Source: Betaproteobacteria bacterium HGW-Betaproteobacteria-16
GTDB lineage: Bacteria; Pseudomonadota; Gammaproteobacteria; Burkholderiales; Burkholderiaceae_C
Reading direction: 5' to 3'
NCBI GenBank assembly: GCA_002840835.1
Contig: PHCQ01000018.1
Location: forward strand, 1-64,000
DNA: 64,000 bases
Of this stretch, positions 27,934 through 37,102 are shown one piece after another (position 1 is the stretch's first letter; every line of letters begins with the position of its first letter). A program made the translations under genes and the position numbers. The notes beneath the pieces are model-generated. The model saw nothing but the letters and a program-made list of their open reading frames with translations, was not told the origin of the DNA and ran no database searches.

Positions 27934-28031
27934 ATGAATCAATCACTTGTCAATGGCTCGCGTCCAGGTGCGACACAGAGCTAGGAGTGCAAGCATGCCT
28001 GAAACCGGCGGGTTCGCTCAATGGAAAAAGG

Positions 28032-28048
28032 TTGGCATGTCTATTGCT
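28032..28048 (+). promoter_or_regulatory. Sigma-54 promoter of nirB-nirD-nasA
   Basis: TTGGCATG-N4-TTGCT: one mismatch in the -24 element, a perfect -12 element and 12-bp GG-to-GC spacing. Predicted start near 28059, where the first leader hairpin begins. No convincing NtrC pair was found upstream. Confidence 0.78.
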
Positions 28049-28058
28049 TGATGCACGA

Positions 28059-28172
28059 CGGGCGCAACGAAGCGTCCGCCCCGACCCAGCGTCGAGGGTT
28101 CCGCGCACAACGCCGTGCGTAGCCAGTCCAGACGGCAACGAAGTCCTGTCTGGTGCCGACTGTTCTGTCGGC
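28059..28172 (+). promoter_or_regulatory. nirB leader with three A1/G4 hexaloop hairpins
   Basis: Hairpin 1 (28059-28078): CGGGCGC/GCGUCCG, loop AACGAA. Hairpin 2 (28104-28119): CGCAC/GUGCG, loop AACGCC. Hairpin 3 (28128-28153): CCAGAC/GUCUGG outer stem, GGC/GUC inner stem, loop AACGAA. All three loops have A1 and G4. A fourth stem GCCGAC/GUCGGC (28155-28172) follows, but without a U-tract, so any terminator here is unconventional. Binding by one of the two ANTAR proteins of this island is inferred. Confidence 0.68.
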
Positions 28173-28273
28173 CCGATCGTATCCCTACCCAATTTCCTTT
28201 TCAGGCCTGCCTGCATTTGCGTGCGCGTGCGTGGCCTGATCCCCAAAGCAGTTTCATGAATGGAGTTCCCGCG

Positions 28274-30763
28274 ATGAAAAAAGCAAAACTGGTGATGGTC
28301 GGCAACGGCATGGCCGGTGTGCGAACGCTTGAGGAGCTGCTCAGAATAGCCCCGGACCTCTACGACATCACGGTCTTCGGTGCCGAGCCGCATCCCAACT
28401 ACAACCGCATCCTGCTCTCACCTGTGCTGGCGGGCGAACAGACCCTGGACGAGATCGTGCTCAACGACTGGTCCTGGTACACCGACAACGGCGTCACCCT
28501 GCATGCCGGGTTCAAGGTCAACGAAGTGGATCGCATCAAACGGGTGGTGCACGCCGTGGGCCCCAACGGCGAGCAGGTCTCGGCCGAGTACGACCGCCTG
28601 ATCATGGCCACCGGCTCGAACCCCTTCATCCTGCCCATTCCCGGCAAGGACCTGAAGGGTGTGCTGGCCTACCGCGACATCGCCGACACGCAAGCCATGA
28701 TCGACGCGGCCGCCACCTACAAGCATGCGGTGGTGATTGGTGGCGGCCTGCTGGGCCTGGAAGCCGCCAACGGCCTGATGAAGCGCGGCATGACGGTGAG
28801 CGTGGTGCACGTGGCGCCCTGGCTGATGGAACGCCAACTGGACGACGTGGCCGGCAAGATGCTGCAGGCCTCGCTGGAAGAGCGCGGCATGAAGTTTCTG
28901 ATTGGCGCCCAGACGCAGGAACTGGTGGGGGGCGAAGATGGACGTGTCAAGGCCATCCGCTTCAAGGACGGCAGCGAACTGCCAGCCGACCTGTTGGTGA
29001 TGGCCGTGGGCATCCGCCCCAACACCGCGCTGGCCGAAAGCATGCGCCTGCATGTGAACAAGGGCATCGTGGTGAGCGACACCATGCAGACCGTGACCGA
29101 CCCCCGCATCTACGCGGTGGGCGAATGCGCGGCGCACCGCGGCATTGCCTATGGCCTGGTGGCGCCGCTGTTCGAACAGGGCAAGGTACTGGCCACGCAC
29201 CTGGCCGAATTCGGCATTGGCCGCTACACCGGCTCGCTCACCTCCACCAAGCTCAAGGTCACCGGCATCGACCTCTTCAGTGCCGGCGAGTTCATGGGCG
29301 GCGAAGGAACCGAAGAGATCGTGATGAGCGATCCCTTTGGCGGCGTCTACAAGAAGCTGGTCATCAAGGACGATAAATTGGTGGGAGCCTGCCTGTATGG
29401 CGATACCGTGGACGGTAGCTGGTACTTCAAGCTGCTGCGCGAAGGCCGCGCACTCAGCGACATCCGCGACAAGCTGATGTTCGGCGAAAGCAACATCGGC
29501 GACGTGGGTCACCAGGGCCACAACAAGGCTGCCGCCATGGCCGACACCGACGAGGTCTGCGGCTGCAACGGTGTGACCAAGGGCAGCATCTGCAAGGCCA
29601 TCAAGGACAAAGGCCTGTTCACGCTGGAAGAGGTGCGCAAGCACACCAAGGCCAGCGCGTCGTGCGGCTCGTGCACCGGCCTGGTGGAACAGATCCTGAT
29701 GTTCACCGCCGGTGGCGACTACTCCGCCACGCCCAAGTTGAAGGCCATGTGCGGCTGCACCGACCACGGCCACGCCGCTGTGCGTGAAGCCATCCGCACG
29801 CCGCTACCCGATGGCAGCAAGCTGCTCACCACGGCCCAGGTGTTCGCCCATCTGAACTGGAAAACCCCCAACGGCTGCGCAAGCTGCCGCCCGGCCGTCA
29901 ACTACTACCTGATCAGCACTTGGCCCAAGGAAGCGAAGGACGACCCACAGAGCCGCTACATCAACGAGCGCGCCCACGCCAACATCCAGAAGGACGGCAC
30001 CTACAGCGTGATCCCGCGCATGTGGGGCGGCGAGACCACGGCCGACGAACTGCGCCGCATCGCCGACGCGGTGGACAAGTACAAGATCCCCACAGTCAAG
30101 GTCACGGGTGGCCAGCGCATCGACCTGCTGGGCGTGAAGAAGGAAGACCTGGTGAATGTGTGGAAGGACATCGGCATGCCCAGTGGCCACGCCTACGCCA
30201 AGGCCCTGCGCACGGTGAAGACCTGCGTGGGCAGCGAGTGGTGCCGCATGGGCACACAGGACAGTACCCAGATGGGCAAGGACCTGGAGCGCGCGATGTG
30301 GCGCATGTATGCGCCGCACAAGGTGAAGTTCGCGGTGAGCGGCTGCCCGCGCAACTGCGCCGAAGCCGGCATCAAGGACGTGGGCATCATCGGTGTGGAC
30401 AGCGGCTGGGAGATGTATGTGGGCGGCAACGGTGGCATCAAGACCGAGGTGGCGCACTTCTTCGCGAAGCTGAAAACGGCCGAAGAAGTCATGGAATACA
30501 CCGGCGCCTTCATGCAGCTCTACCGCCTGGAAGGCTGGTACCTGGAGCGCACGGTGCACTACATCAACCGTGTGGGCCTGGACTACGTGAAGAAGAAGAT
30601 TCTGGACGACGCCGAGGGCCGCAAGGCGCTGTGGGAGCAGCTGCAGTTCGCGCTCGACGGTGAACCCGACCCCTGGTTCGAATTCGCCAAGGCGGCCGTG
30701 GACACGCGCCAGTTCATCCCCATTCAACCAGTGGCAATGGCCACCGAAGGGAGTGTTGCATGA
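28274..30763 (+). CDS. nirB: Assimilatory nitrite reductase [NAD(P)H], large subunit
   Basis: An 829-residue cytoplasmic enzyme reducing nitrite to ammonium by six electrons. N-terminal FAD and NAD domains (MVGNGMAGVRTLEELL; AVVIGGGLLGLEAANGL), a BFD-like [2Fe-2S] domain (CGCNGVTKGSICKAI ... SCGSCTGL), a ferredoxin-like repeat and a C-terminal siroheme/[4Fe-4S] domain. The siroheme cluster cysteines are Cys651, Cys657, Cys691 and Cys695 (CVGSEWC, CPRNC). The start MKKAKLVMV was chosen for its GGAG site; an ATG six codons upstream has none. It overlaps nirD by 4 bp and lies behind a sigma-54 promoter and a hexaloop leader. Confidence 0.97.
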   Translation: MKKAKLVMVGNGMAGVRTLEELLRIAPDLYDITVFGAEPHPNYNRILLSPVLAGEQTLDEIVLNDWSWYTDNGVTLHAGFKVNEVDRIKRVVHAVGPNGEQVSAEYDRLIMATGSNPFILPIPGKDLKGVLAYRDIADTQAMIDAAATYKHAVVIGGGLLGLEAANGLMKRGMTVSVVHVAPWLMERQLDDVAGKMLQASLEERGMKFLIGAQTQELVGGEDGRVKAIRFKDGSELPADLLVMAVGIRPNTALAESMRLHVNKGIVVSDTMQTVTDPRIYAVGECAAHRGIAYGLVAPLFEQGKVLATHLAEFGIGRYTGSLTSTKLKVTGIDLFSAGEFMGGEGTEEIVMSDPFGGVYKKLVIKDDKLVGACLYGDTVDGSWYFKLLREGRALSDIRDKLMFGESNIGDVGHQGHNKAAAMADTDEVCGCNGVTKGSICKAIKDKGLFTLEEVRKHTKASASCGSCTGLVEQILMFTAGGDYSATPKLKAMCGCTDHGHAAVREAIRTPLPDGSKLLTTAQVFAHLNWKTPNGCASCRPAVNYYLISTWPKEAKDDPQSRYINERAHANIQKDGTYSVIPRMWGGETTADELRRIADAVDKYKIPTVKVTGGQRIDLLGVKKEDLVNVWKDIGMPSGHAYAKALRTVKTCVGSEWCRMGTQDSTQMGKDLERAMWRMYAPHKVKFAVSGCPRNCAEAGIKDVGIIGVDSGWEMYVGGNGGIKTEVAHFFAKLKTAEEVMEYTGAFMQLYRLEGWYLERTVHYINRVGLDYVKKKILDDAEGRKALWEQLQFALDGEPDPWFEFAKAAVDTRQFIPIQPVAMATEGSVA

Positions 30764-31149
30764 CCGCCCGCGACTGGACCCTTGTCTGCCACGTGCAAGA
30801 CATCCCCGTGCTCGGCTCGCGCCGCGTGACCCGCGAACAGGGGCTGGACGTGGCCGTGTTCCGCAACGACCGCGACGAAGTGTTTGCCCTGCTGGACCGT
30901 TGCCCGCACAAGGGCGGCCCGCTCAGCCAGGGTATCGTGTTCGGCACCAGCGTGGCCTGCCCGCTGCACAACTGGACCATCGGCCTGTGCGACGGACAGG
31001 CAGCGGCACCCGACGAAGGCTGCACGCCGAAGTTTGCGGTCAAAGTGGAAGATGGCCAGGTGTTCCTGGACGCGAACGAGCTGCAAAGCCAGGCCACGGA
31101 CCTCACCCGACCCATCGCCGGCCCCGCTCGGCGCGCTACCTGCGCATGA
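30760..31149 (+). CDS. nirD: Nitrite reductase small subunit, Rieske-type
   Basis: A 129-residue small subunit of NAD(P)H nitrite reductase. It has full Rieske [2Fe-2S] ligand motifs, CPHKGGPLSQG and CPLHNWTIG, unlike E. coli NirD, which has lost the cysteine/histidine ligands. A functional cluster is therefore likely. It overlaps nirB by ATGA at its start and nasA by ATGA at its end, so the three genes are translationally coupled. Confidence 0.93.
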   Translation: MTARDWTLVCHVQDIPVLGSRRVTREQGLDVAVFRNDRDEVFALLDRCPHKGGPLSQGIVFGTSVACPLHNWTIGLCDGQAAAPDEGCTPKFAVKVEDGQVFLDANELQSQATDLTRPIAGPARRATCA

Positions 31150-33956
31150 ACATGAGCACGTCCATCACCCGCTCCACCTGCCCCTACTGCGGCGTGGGCT
31201 GCGGCGTGCTCATCGAAAGCCAAGGCAATCAGATCACCGGTGTGCAAGGCGACCCGGACCACCCGGCCAACTTCGGCAAGCTGTGCAGCAAGGGCCAGAC
31301 GCTGCACTTCACTGCTTCACCCGCTGTGACGGCGCAGACGCGCCTGCTGCACCCCATGATCCGCACCGCTCGCGGCGGGCCCGCACAGCGCACCGACTGG
31401 GACAGCGCCCTGAACCTGGCCACCGAGCGCTTTGACCGCACCATCCGCGAACACGGCCCCGACTCGGTGGGTTTCTACATCAGCGGCCAGTTGCTCACCG
31501 AGGACTACTACGTCTTCAACAAGCTCGCCAAAGGCCTGATCGGCACCAACAACGTCGACACCAATTCCCGCCTGTGCATGAGCAGCGCGGTGGCGGGCTA
31601 CAAGCTCACGCTGGGTGCGGACGCACCACCCGCCTGCTACGACGACGTGAACCACGCCGGGTGCCTGTTCATCGTCGGCAGCAACGCCGCCTTTGCCCAC
31701 CCGGTGCTGTTCCGCCGCATTGAAGAAGCACGGCAGCGCAACCCCCGCATGAAGGTCATCGTGGCCGACCCGCGCCGCACCGACACCGCCGAACTCGCCG
31801 ATCTGTTCCTGCCGATCCAGCCCGGCAGCGACGTGATGCTGTTCCACGGCCTGCTGCACATCATGCTGTGGGAAGGCTGGACGGATCCCGCCTACATCGC
31901 CGCCCACACCAGCGGGTTTGACGAACTCAAATCCCTGGTGCGCGACTGCACGCCCGACCGCGTGGCCGATGTGTGTGGCATCCGCAAGGAAGACCTGTTC
32001 ACCGCCGCCAAATGGTTCGCCGGCCTGGACGACAAGAATTCCACCGCCCGCAAGCCCACGCTCAGCCTGTACTGCCAGGGCCTGAACCAGAGCAGCAGCG
32101 GCACCGCGAAAAACGCCACCCTGATCAACCTGCATCTGGCCACCGGCCAGATCGGCAAGCCCGGCGCAGGCCCGTTCAGCCTCACCGGCCAGCCCAACGC
32201 CATGGGTGGCCGCGAAGTGGGTGGCCTGGCCAACCTCATGAGCGCCCACCGTGACCTGGACAACCCCGCGCACCGCGCCGAAATGGCAGGGTTCTGGGGT
32301 GTGCCCTTGGTGCCCGACAAGCCGGGCAAGACGGCGGTCGAGATGTTCCAGGCCGTCGCCGATGGCGAAATCAAGGCCCTTTGGATCGCGTGCACCAACC
32401 CGGCGCAGTCCATGCCTGACCAAGCCACCGTGCGCCGCGCGCTGGAGCGCGCCGAGTTCGTGGTGGTTCAGGAGGCCTTTGCCACCGCCACCACCTGCGA
32501 CTTCGCCGACCTGCTGCTGCCCGCCACCACCTGGGGCGAAAAAGAAGGCACGGTCACCAACAGCGAGCGCCGCATCAGCCGCGCGCGCGCTGCTGTGCCC
32601 GCGCCAGGCGAGGCCCGGCACGACTGGCAGATCGTGGTGGACCTTGCGCAGCGGATCGAAACCATGCTGCGGCCCGGCCAGCCCACCCTCTTCCCCTACG
32701 ACAACCCCGAATCCATCTGGCTCGAACACCGCGAGTCCACCCGCGGCCGCGACCTCGACATCACCGGCCTGAGCTACGACATGCTGGAGCGACAGGGCCC
32801 GCAGCAATGGCCGCTGCCCGACGGCGCTGAACACGGCAAGGCCCGGCTGTACGAAGACGGCATCTTCCCCACAGCAGACGGCAAGGCCCGCTTCGCCGCC
32901 CTGCCTTGGAAACCCGTGGCCGAGCCGCGTGAGTCGCGCTTCCCCTTCTCACTGACCACCGGGCGCCTGCGCGACCAGTGGCACGGCATGACCCGCACCG
33001 GCACGCTTGGCCGTCTGTTTGGCCACGTGTCCGAACCCGTGGTGCAACTGCACCCGCAAGACATGGAGCGCCGTGGCCTGAAAGACGGCGATCTGGTGCA
33101 CGTGACCAGCAAGCGCGGCTCCATCGTGTTGCCGCTGCAGGGGTCAGCCAGCATCGGCCTTTCGCAGGCCTTCATTGCCATGCACTGGGGCCCCGAATAC
33201 CTGAGCGGGCGCAGCAGCAGCGGAGGCGTGCTGGTCGGGGTGAACGCGCTCACCACGTCGGCCTACTGCCCCACGTCCAAGCAGCCTGAACTCAAGCACG
33301 CGGCGGTCAAGGTGCTGAAGGCCGAGTTGCCGTGGTCGCTGTTGGCCATGGCCTGGCTGCCAGACGATCAGGCGCTGGCCGTGCAGGCAGCGCTGCGCGC
33401 CCTGATGCCCACCTTCGAGTTCGCCACCTGTGTGCCGTTCGGACGCGACCGCACCGGCGTGCTGTTTCGCGCGGCAGCCCACGACGCCCCAGATGCCGCC
33501 GTGGTGGAACAAGTCGAGGCCTTGCTGGGTCTCAAGACAGCAGACGCCTTGCGCTACGTCGACCGCCGCCTTGGCCAGCGCCGCACCGCCCGGCTGGTGC
33601 GCACCGGCGATGCCACCAGGCTGGAAGCCTTTGTGCTGGCAGGCGATACCCGGGCAGAAGCCTGGATCCGGCCCCTGCTGCAAGACGAACTGCCAGCCGA
33701 GGCTTACGGCAGGTTGCTGCTGATGCCTGGCGCCAAGGCGCCCGTGGCCGTGGTGGCGCGAGGCAGGCAGGTCTGCACCTGTTTCAACGTGAATGAAGAC
33801 GACATCACCACCCAACTGACCACCTGTGGAGGCACCGAGAGTGAGCGCCTTGCCACGCTGCAGGGCCGTCTGCGCTGCGGCACCAACTGCGGCTCCTGCA
33901 TTCCGGAGCTGCGTCGCCTGGTGCGCGCCACGCCGCAAATCCTCCGTGTGGCTTGA
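31146..33956 (+). CDS. nasA: Assimilatory nitrate reductase, molybdopterin subunit with C-terminal [2Fe-2S] domain
   Basis: A 936-residue molybdopterin oxidoreductase reducing nitrate to nitrite in the cytoplasm; no signal peptide. The [4Fe-4S] ligands are Cys12, Cys15, Cys19 and Cys47 (CPYCGVGC ... LCSKG). The Mo-bis-MGD domains follow (FYISGQLLTEDYYVFNKLAK, SRLCMSSAVAGYK, LSLYCQGLNQSSSGTAKNA) and a molybdopterin dinucleotide-binding domain (LTTGRLRDQWHGMTRTG). A BFD-like [2Fe-2S] domain is added at the end (CTCFNVNEDD near 875, then CGTNCGSC), as in Klebsiella-type NasA. The start ATG overlaps the nirD stop. No separate flavoprotein NasC gene is adjacent. Confidence 0.95.
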   Translation: MNMSTSITRSTCPYCGVGCGVLIESQGNQITGVQGDPDHPANFGKLCSKGQTLHFTASPAVTAQTRLLHPMIRTARGGPAQRTDWDSALNLATERFDRTIREHGPDSVGFYISGQLLTEDYYVFNKLAKGLIGTNNVDTNSRLCMSSAVAGYKLTLGADAPPACYDDVNHAGCLFIVGSNAAFAHPVLFRRIEEARQRNPRMKVIVADPRRTDTAELADLFLPIQPGSDVMLFHGLLHIMLWEGWTDPAYIAAHTSGFDELKSLVRDCTPDRVADVCGIRKEDLFTAAKWFAGLDDKNSTARKPTLSLYCQGLNQSSSGTAKNATLINLHLATGQIGKPGAGPFSLTGQPNAMGGREVGGLANLMSAHRDLDNPAHRAEMAGFWGVPLVPDKPGKTAVEMFQAVADGEIKALWIACTNPAQSMPDQATVRRALERAEFVVVQEAFATATTCDFADLLLPATTWGEKEGTVTNSERRISRARAAVPAPGEARHDWQIVVDLAQRIETMLRPGQPTLFPYDNPESIWLEHRESTRGRDLDITGLSYDMLERQGPQQWPLPDGAEHGKARLYEDGIFPTADGKARFAALPWKPVAEPRESRFPFSLTTGRLRDQWHGMTRTGTLGRLFGHVSEPVVQLHPQDMERRGLKDGDLVHVTSKRGSIVLPLQGSASIGLSQAFIAMHWGPEYLSGRSSSGGVLVGVNALTTSAYCPTSKQPELKHAAVKVLKAELPWSLLAMAWLPDDQALAVQAALRALMPTFEFATCVPFGRDRTGVLFRAAAHDAPDAAVVEQVEALLGLKTADALRYVDRRLGQRRTARLVRTGDATRLEAFVLAGDTRAEAWIRPLLQDELPAEAYGRLLLMPGAKAPVAVVARGRQVCTCFNVNEDDITTQLTTCGGTESERLATLQGRLRCGTNCGSCIPELRRLVRATPQILRVA

Positions 33957-34016
33957 GGTCGGCAGTCAATCAGCATATAACCCAAAGTCATCTGAACTCC
34001 CCGACAATCGCGCGCC

Positions 34017-34949
34017 ATGGGCATCAGTCAATACATCAAGGAAATCGGTCGCGGCAAGGACGGCGCGCGCGCGCTCACACGCGAACAGGCCGCCGACCTG
34101 ATGGGCCAGGTCCTCGATGGCACAGTGACCGACCTGGAGGTGGGCGGCTTCTGCCTGGCCATGCGCATCAAGGGCGAAACGCCTGAAGAAATGGCGGGCT
34201 TTCTGGACGCCGCACACCAGCGCCTGAATCGCCTGCCCGACAACGGCCTGACCACCGTGGTGCTGCCCAGCTACAACGGTGCGCGCAAGCTGCCGGTGCT
34301 CACCCCCCTGCTGGCCCTGCTGCTGGCCCAGCGCGGCGCTGCGGTGCTGGTGCACGGCACGGCCACCGAAGACAAACGTGTGAGCAGCGCCAGCGTGTTC
34401 GACGCACTGGGCGTCACCCCGGTCACCGTCCCTTTGGAATTGGGTGCTGGCCAACTCGCCTTCATGCCCACCGAGGCGTTGAGCCCCGGCCTCAAGCGCC
34501 TGCTCGACGTGCGCCGCGCCGTGGGCCTGCGCAATCCGGCCCACAGCCTGGTCAAGCTCATGAACCCCTGCCAGGGCAAGGCCTTCATTGTGGGCAGCTA
34601 CACGCACCCCGAATACGCCACCTCCATGGCGGCCACCTTCGCCCTCACCGGCACGCACGCCATGCTGCTGCGCGGCACCGAGGGTGAGCCGGTGGCCGAT
34701 GCACGCCGCACACCGCAGATGGAGGCCTTCCGCAATGGCGAGCGCCACCTGTTGCAAGCCGCCCAAAGCGGCACCCTGGCCACCGTGCCTGATCTGCCCC
34801 GCGAAGTGGACGCCCCAACCACCGCGAGCTACATCCGCGCCGTGATGAGCGGCGAGCGCACCGTGCCTCTGTCCATCGCCCTGCAGCTGGAACACATCTT
34901 GCAAGAACTGCACCACCATGAAGCCACAGACCATGCCATCGCCCTCTGA
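34017..34949 (+). CDS. ybiB: YbiB-family protein (anthranilate phosphoribosyltransferase-like, DNA-binding)
   Basis: A 310-residue member of the glycosyl transferase family 3/TrpD2 group. It has the TrpD-like N-terminal helical domain (LTREQAADLMGQVLDG, VGGFCLAMRIKGETPEEMAGFL) and core (LTPLLALLLAQRGAAVLVHG). The canonical GTGGD substrate loop of TrpD is not seen, in line with E. coli YbiB, which binds nucleic acid and lacks the enzyme activity. It lies 60 bp after nasA and overlaps the downstream methyltransferase gene by 32 bp, so it is likely to be expressed with the nitrate genes. Confidence 0.88.
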   Translation: MGISQYIKEIGRGKDGARALTREQAADLMGQVLDGTVTDLEVGGFCLAMRIKGETPEEMAGFLDAAHQRLNRLPDNGLTTVVLPSYNGARKLPVLTPLLALLLAQRGAAVLVHGTATEDKRVSSASVFDALGVTPVTVPLELGAGQLAFMPTEALSPGLKRLLDVRRAVGLRNPAHSLVKLMNPCQGKAFIVGSYTHPEYATSMAATFALTGTHAMLLRGTEGEPVADARRTPQMEAFRNGERHLLQAAQSGTLATVPDLPREVDAPTTASYIRAVMSGERTVPLSIALQLEHILQELHHHEATDHAIAL

Positions 34950-35718
34950 CTATTTGCCCGGCTCCGTGGCGCTCGTGGGTGCTGGCCCAGGCGATCCGGA
35001 ACTGCTCACCATCAAGGCAGCCAAGGCCATCGCGGCGGCCACCGTGCTGCTGGTCGACGATCTGGTCAGCGATGGCGTGCTGGCCCATGCCTCACCCACG
35101 GCGCGCATCGTGCACGTGGGCAAACGCGGCGGCTGCAAGAGCACGCCACAGGCCTTCATTGAAAAGCTCATGATCATGGCCGCACGCGAGGGTGAGGTGG
35201 TGGTGCGGCTCAAGGGAGGCGACCCGTTCATCTTCGGCCGCGGCGGCGAAGAGGTGGAACACCTGCGCGATGCGGGCATTGAGGTGAAGGTGATCAACGG
35301 CATCACATCCGGTCTGGCTGGGTTGACGTCGCTCGGTGTACCACTCACCCACCGTGAACACGCCCATGGTGTGGTCTTCGTGACCGGCCATGCCAAGCCG
35401 GGCGATGCTGGCACCGACTGGAAAGCCCTGGCCGCCACCGCGCGCGACGCCAGGCTCACGCTGGTGATCTACATGGGTGTTTCAAGCGCCGCGCAAATCC
35501 AGGCCGATCTCCTGACCGGCCTGCCCGCCAGCACGCCGCTGGCCATCATCCAGCACGCCACCCTGCCCCACCAGCGCCACGCGGTGACCACACTGGGCGA
35601 GCTGCGCACCACCATCGACCACGAGCAACTGGGCAGCCCAGCCGTGATCGTGGTGGGGGATGTGGTCAATGGTGTGGCCGCCGTGGCCGTTCCCCATCAG
35701 CTTCACCGCGCGGCCTGA
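34918..35718 (+). CDS. cobA: Uroporphyrinogen-III C-methyltransferase (siroheme branch)
   Basis: A 266-residue SUMT that makes precorrin-2, the precursor of siroheme, which NirB needs. Family motifs: VGAGPGDPELLTIKAAKAI, HVGKRGGCKS, VVRLKGGDPFIFGRGGEE and GVPLTHREHAHG. There is no CysG-type N-terminal dehydrogenase/chelatase domain, so this is the stand-alone form. The start overlaps ybiB by 32 bp; a second ATG five codons later is an alternative. Its place at the end of the nirBD-nasA series fits a cofactor-supply role. Confidence 0.94.
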   Translation: MKPQTMPSPSDYLPGSVALVGAGPGDPELLTIKAAKAIAAATVLLVDDLVSDGVLAHASPTARIVHVGKRGGCKSTPQAFIEKLMIMAAREGEVVVRLKGGDPFIFGRGGEEVEHLRDAGIEVKVINGITSGLAGLTSLGVPLTHREHAHGVVFVTGHAKPGDAGTDWKALAATARDARLTLVIYMGVSSAAQIQADLLTGLPASTPLAIIQHATLPHQRHAVTTLGELRTTIDHEQLGSPAVIVVGDVVNGVAAVAVPHQLHRAA

Positions 35719-35742
35719 AGCGCAAGCGTCGCCTGAATTGGC

Positions 35743-35930
35743 TCACCCCCGCCGCGCTTCGCGCGACCCCCTTCCAGGGGGCGATACCAGTGGCCCGGCG
35801 AAGCCGGTTCCACGGTATCTCTGGATGGAGTCATCACGCGCCGGAAAGGCTTGGGTCCACCTCCGCCGCGCTTCGCACGCCCCCTTGCACGGCCCCAGCC
35901 GCCCGTTACACTGCGCGCTGAAAAGGGCCG
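35743..35930. repeat. Dispersed intergenic palindromic repeat, copy 1 (two partial units)
   Basis: Begins CACCCCCGCCGCGCTTCGCGC and contains the palindromes CCCCCTTCCAGGGGG and CCGGCGAAGCCGG, then ACGGTATCTCTGGATGGAGTC. A truncated second unit starts near 35862. Close relatives occur at 39727, 43866, 50780 and 61181, and a related element at 40562. Confidence 0.8.
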
Positions 35931-35968
35931 AGGGGGTCGCGCCTGCAACACATTTCTGAGAGTTCGCC

Positions 35969-37096
35969 ATGATCGAAAAACTGATCGACCTGACGCGCAG
36001 TCATGGTGCCCTCCAGCCCGGGCGCGGCATGGTCACTGGCGTGATTGCGCTGACGCTCGCCATCCTGTGCTTCCTGGGTGTGCTGGCCTTTCACTTCCCC
36101 CAGTACCTCACCACGCCCGAACTGCGCCGCAGCTATGACGTGAACCTGATGCGTCAACTGCTGTTCTGGTCGCTGGTGCTGGCCGGCGCGCTCAGCCTGG
36201 TGAATCTGGTGTTCCGGCGCGCGCCCTGGCTGGCCGGCACGGCGTTCGCCCTGGTGCTGCTCTCCGCGCTGCTCGGTGGACATCAGGTGGAAGTGGACCC
36301 CAACTTCCCCGACCACACGCCCTACATCGGCCTGGACTGGTTCATCCTCGACCTGCTGGGTTCGGCCCTGATCTTCATCTTCATTGAAAAGCTGTTCGCC
36401 CTTCGCAAGGACCAGCCGGTGTTCCGGCCTGAATGGCAGACCGACTTCCAGCACTTCATCGTCAACCACATGGTGATCGGTTTCATGCTGCTGGCCACCA
36501 ACCTGCTGGTGCACAAGCTGTTCGGCTGGGCGGCCGATGACGGCATCCGGGGCTGGTTTGGTGCATTGCCGCTCTGGGTGGGCCTGCCCCTGATCGTGCT
36601 GGTGGCCGATCTGGTGCAGTACTGGACCCACCGCGCCTACCACGAGGTGCCTGTGCTATGGCGCCTGCATGCCGTGCACCACAGCGCCAAACACATGGAC
36701 TGGATGGCCGGTTCGCGCCAGCACCTGATCGAAATCCTCATCACCCGCACCCTGGTGCTGGCGCCCATCTTCCTGCTGGGTTTTTCCAAGGAAGTGATCG
36801 ACGCCTACATCATCATCGTGGGCTTCCAGGCCGTGTTCAACCACGCCAATGTGAGCGTGCGCCTGGGTCCGCTGCGCTACCTCATCGTCACGCCCAACTT
36901 CCATCACTGGCACCACAGCCAGGACCAGGAGGCGCTCGACAAGAACTACGCCGCGCACTACGCCTTTCTGGACCACCTGTTTGGCACGGCAGTGAAAAGC
37001 GAAAAAGCCTGGCCCGAGCAATACGGCGTGCTCGGCGACTACGTGCCCGACGGCTTCTGGAAGCAGATGAAATTTCCGTTCACCTGGAAGGGCTGA
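35969..37096 (+). CDS. Sterol desaturase / fatty acid hydroxylase family protein
   Basis: A 375-residue integral membrane di-iron protein. The His clusters of the superfamily are present: HRAYHE (about residue 220), HAVHHSAKHMDW (about 233) and HHWHHSQDQE (about 312). Six or so hydrophobic segments precede and surround them (e.g. GVIALTLAILCFLGVLAF, LFWSLVLAGALSLVNLVF). The substrate is unknown; members hydroxylate or desaturate lipids. The start MIEKLIDLT is the first ATG after the repeat. It is convergent with a LysR gene 6 bp away. Confidence 0.87.
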   Translation: MIEKLIDLTRSHGALQPGRGMVTGVIALTLAILCFLGVLAFHFPQYLTTPELRRSYDVNLMRQLLFWSLVLAGALSLVNLVFRRAPWLAGTAFALVLLSALLGGHQVEVDPNFPDHTPYIGLDWFILDLLGSALIFIFIEKLFALRKDQPVFRPEWQTDFQHFIVNHMVIGFMLLATNLLVHKLFGWAADDGIRGWFGALPLWVGLPLIVLVADLVQYWTHRAYHEVPVLWRLHAVHHSAKHMDWMAGSRQHLIEILITRTLVLAPIFLLGFSKEVIDAYIIIVGFQAVFNHANVSVRLGPLRYLIVTPNFHHWHHSQDQEALDKNYAAHYAFLDHLFGTAVKSEKAWPEQYGVLGDYVPDGFWKQMKFPFTWKG

Positions 37097-37102
37097 GCCA
37101 CG

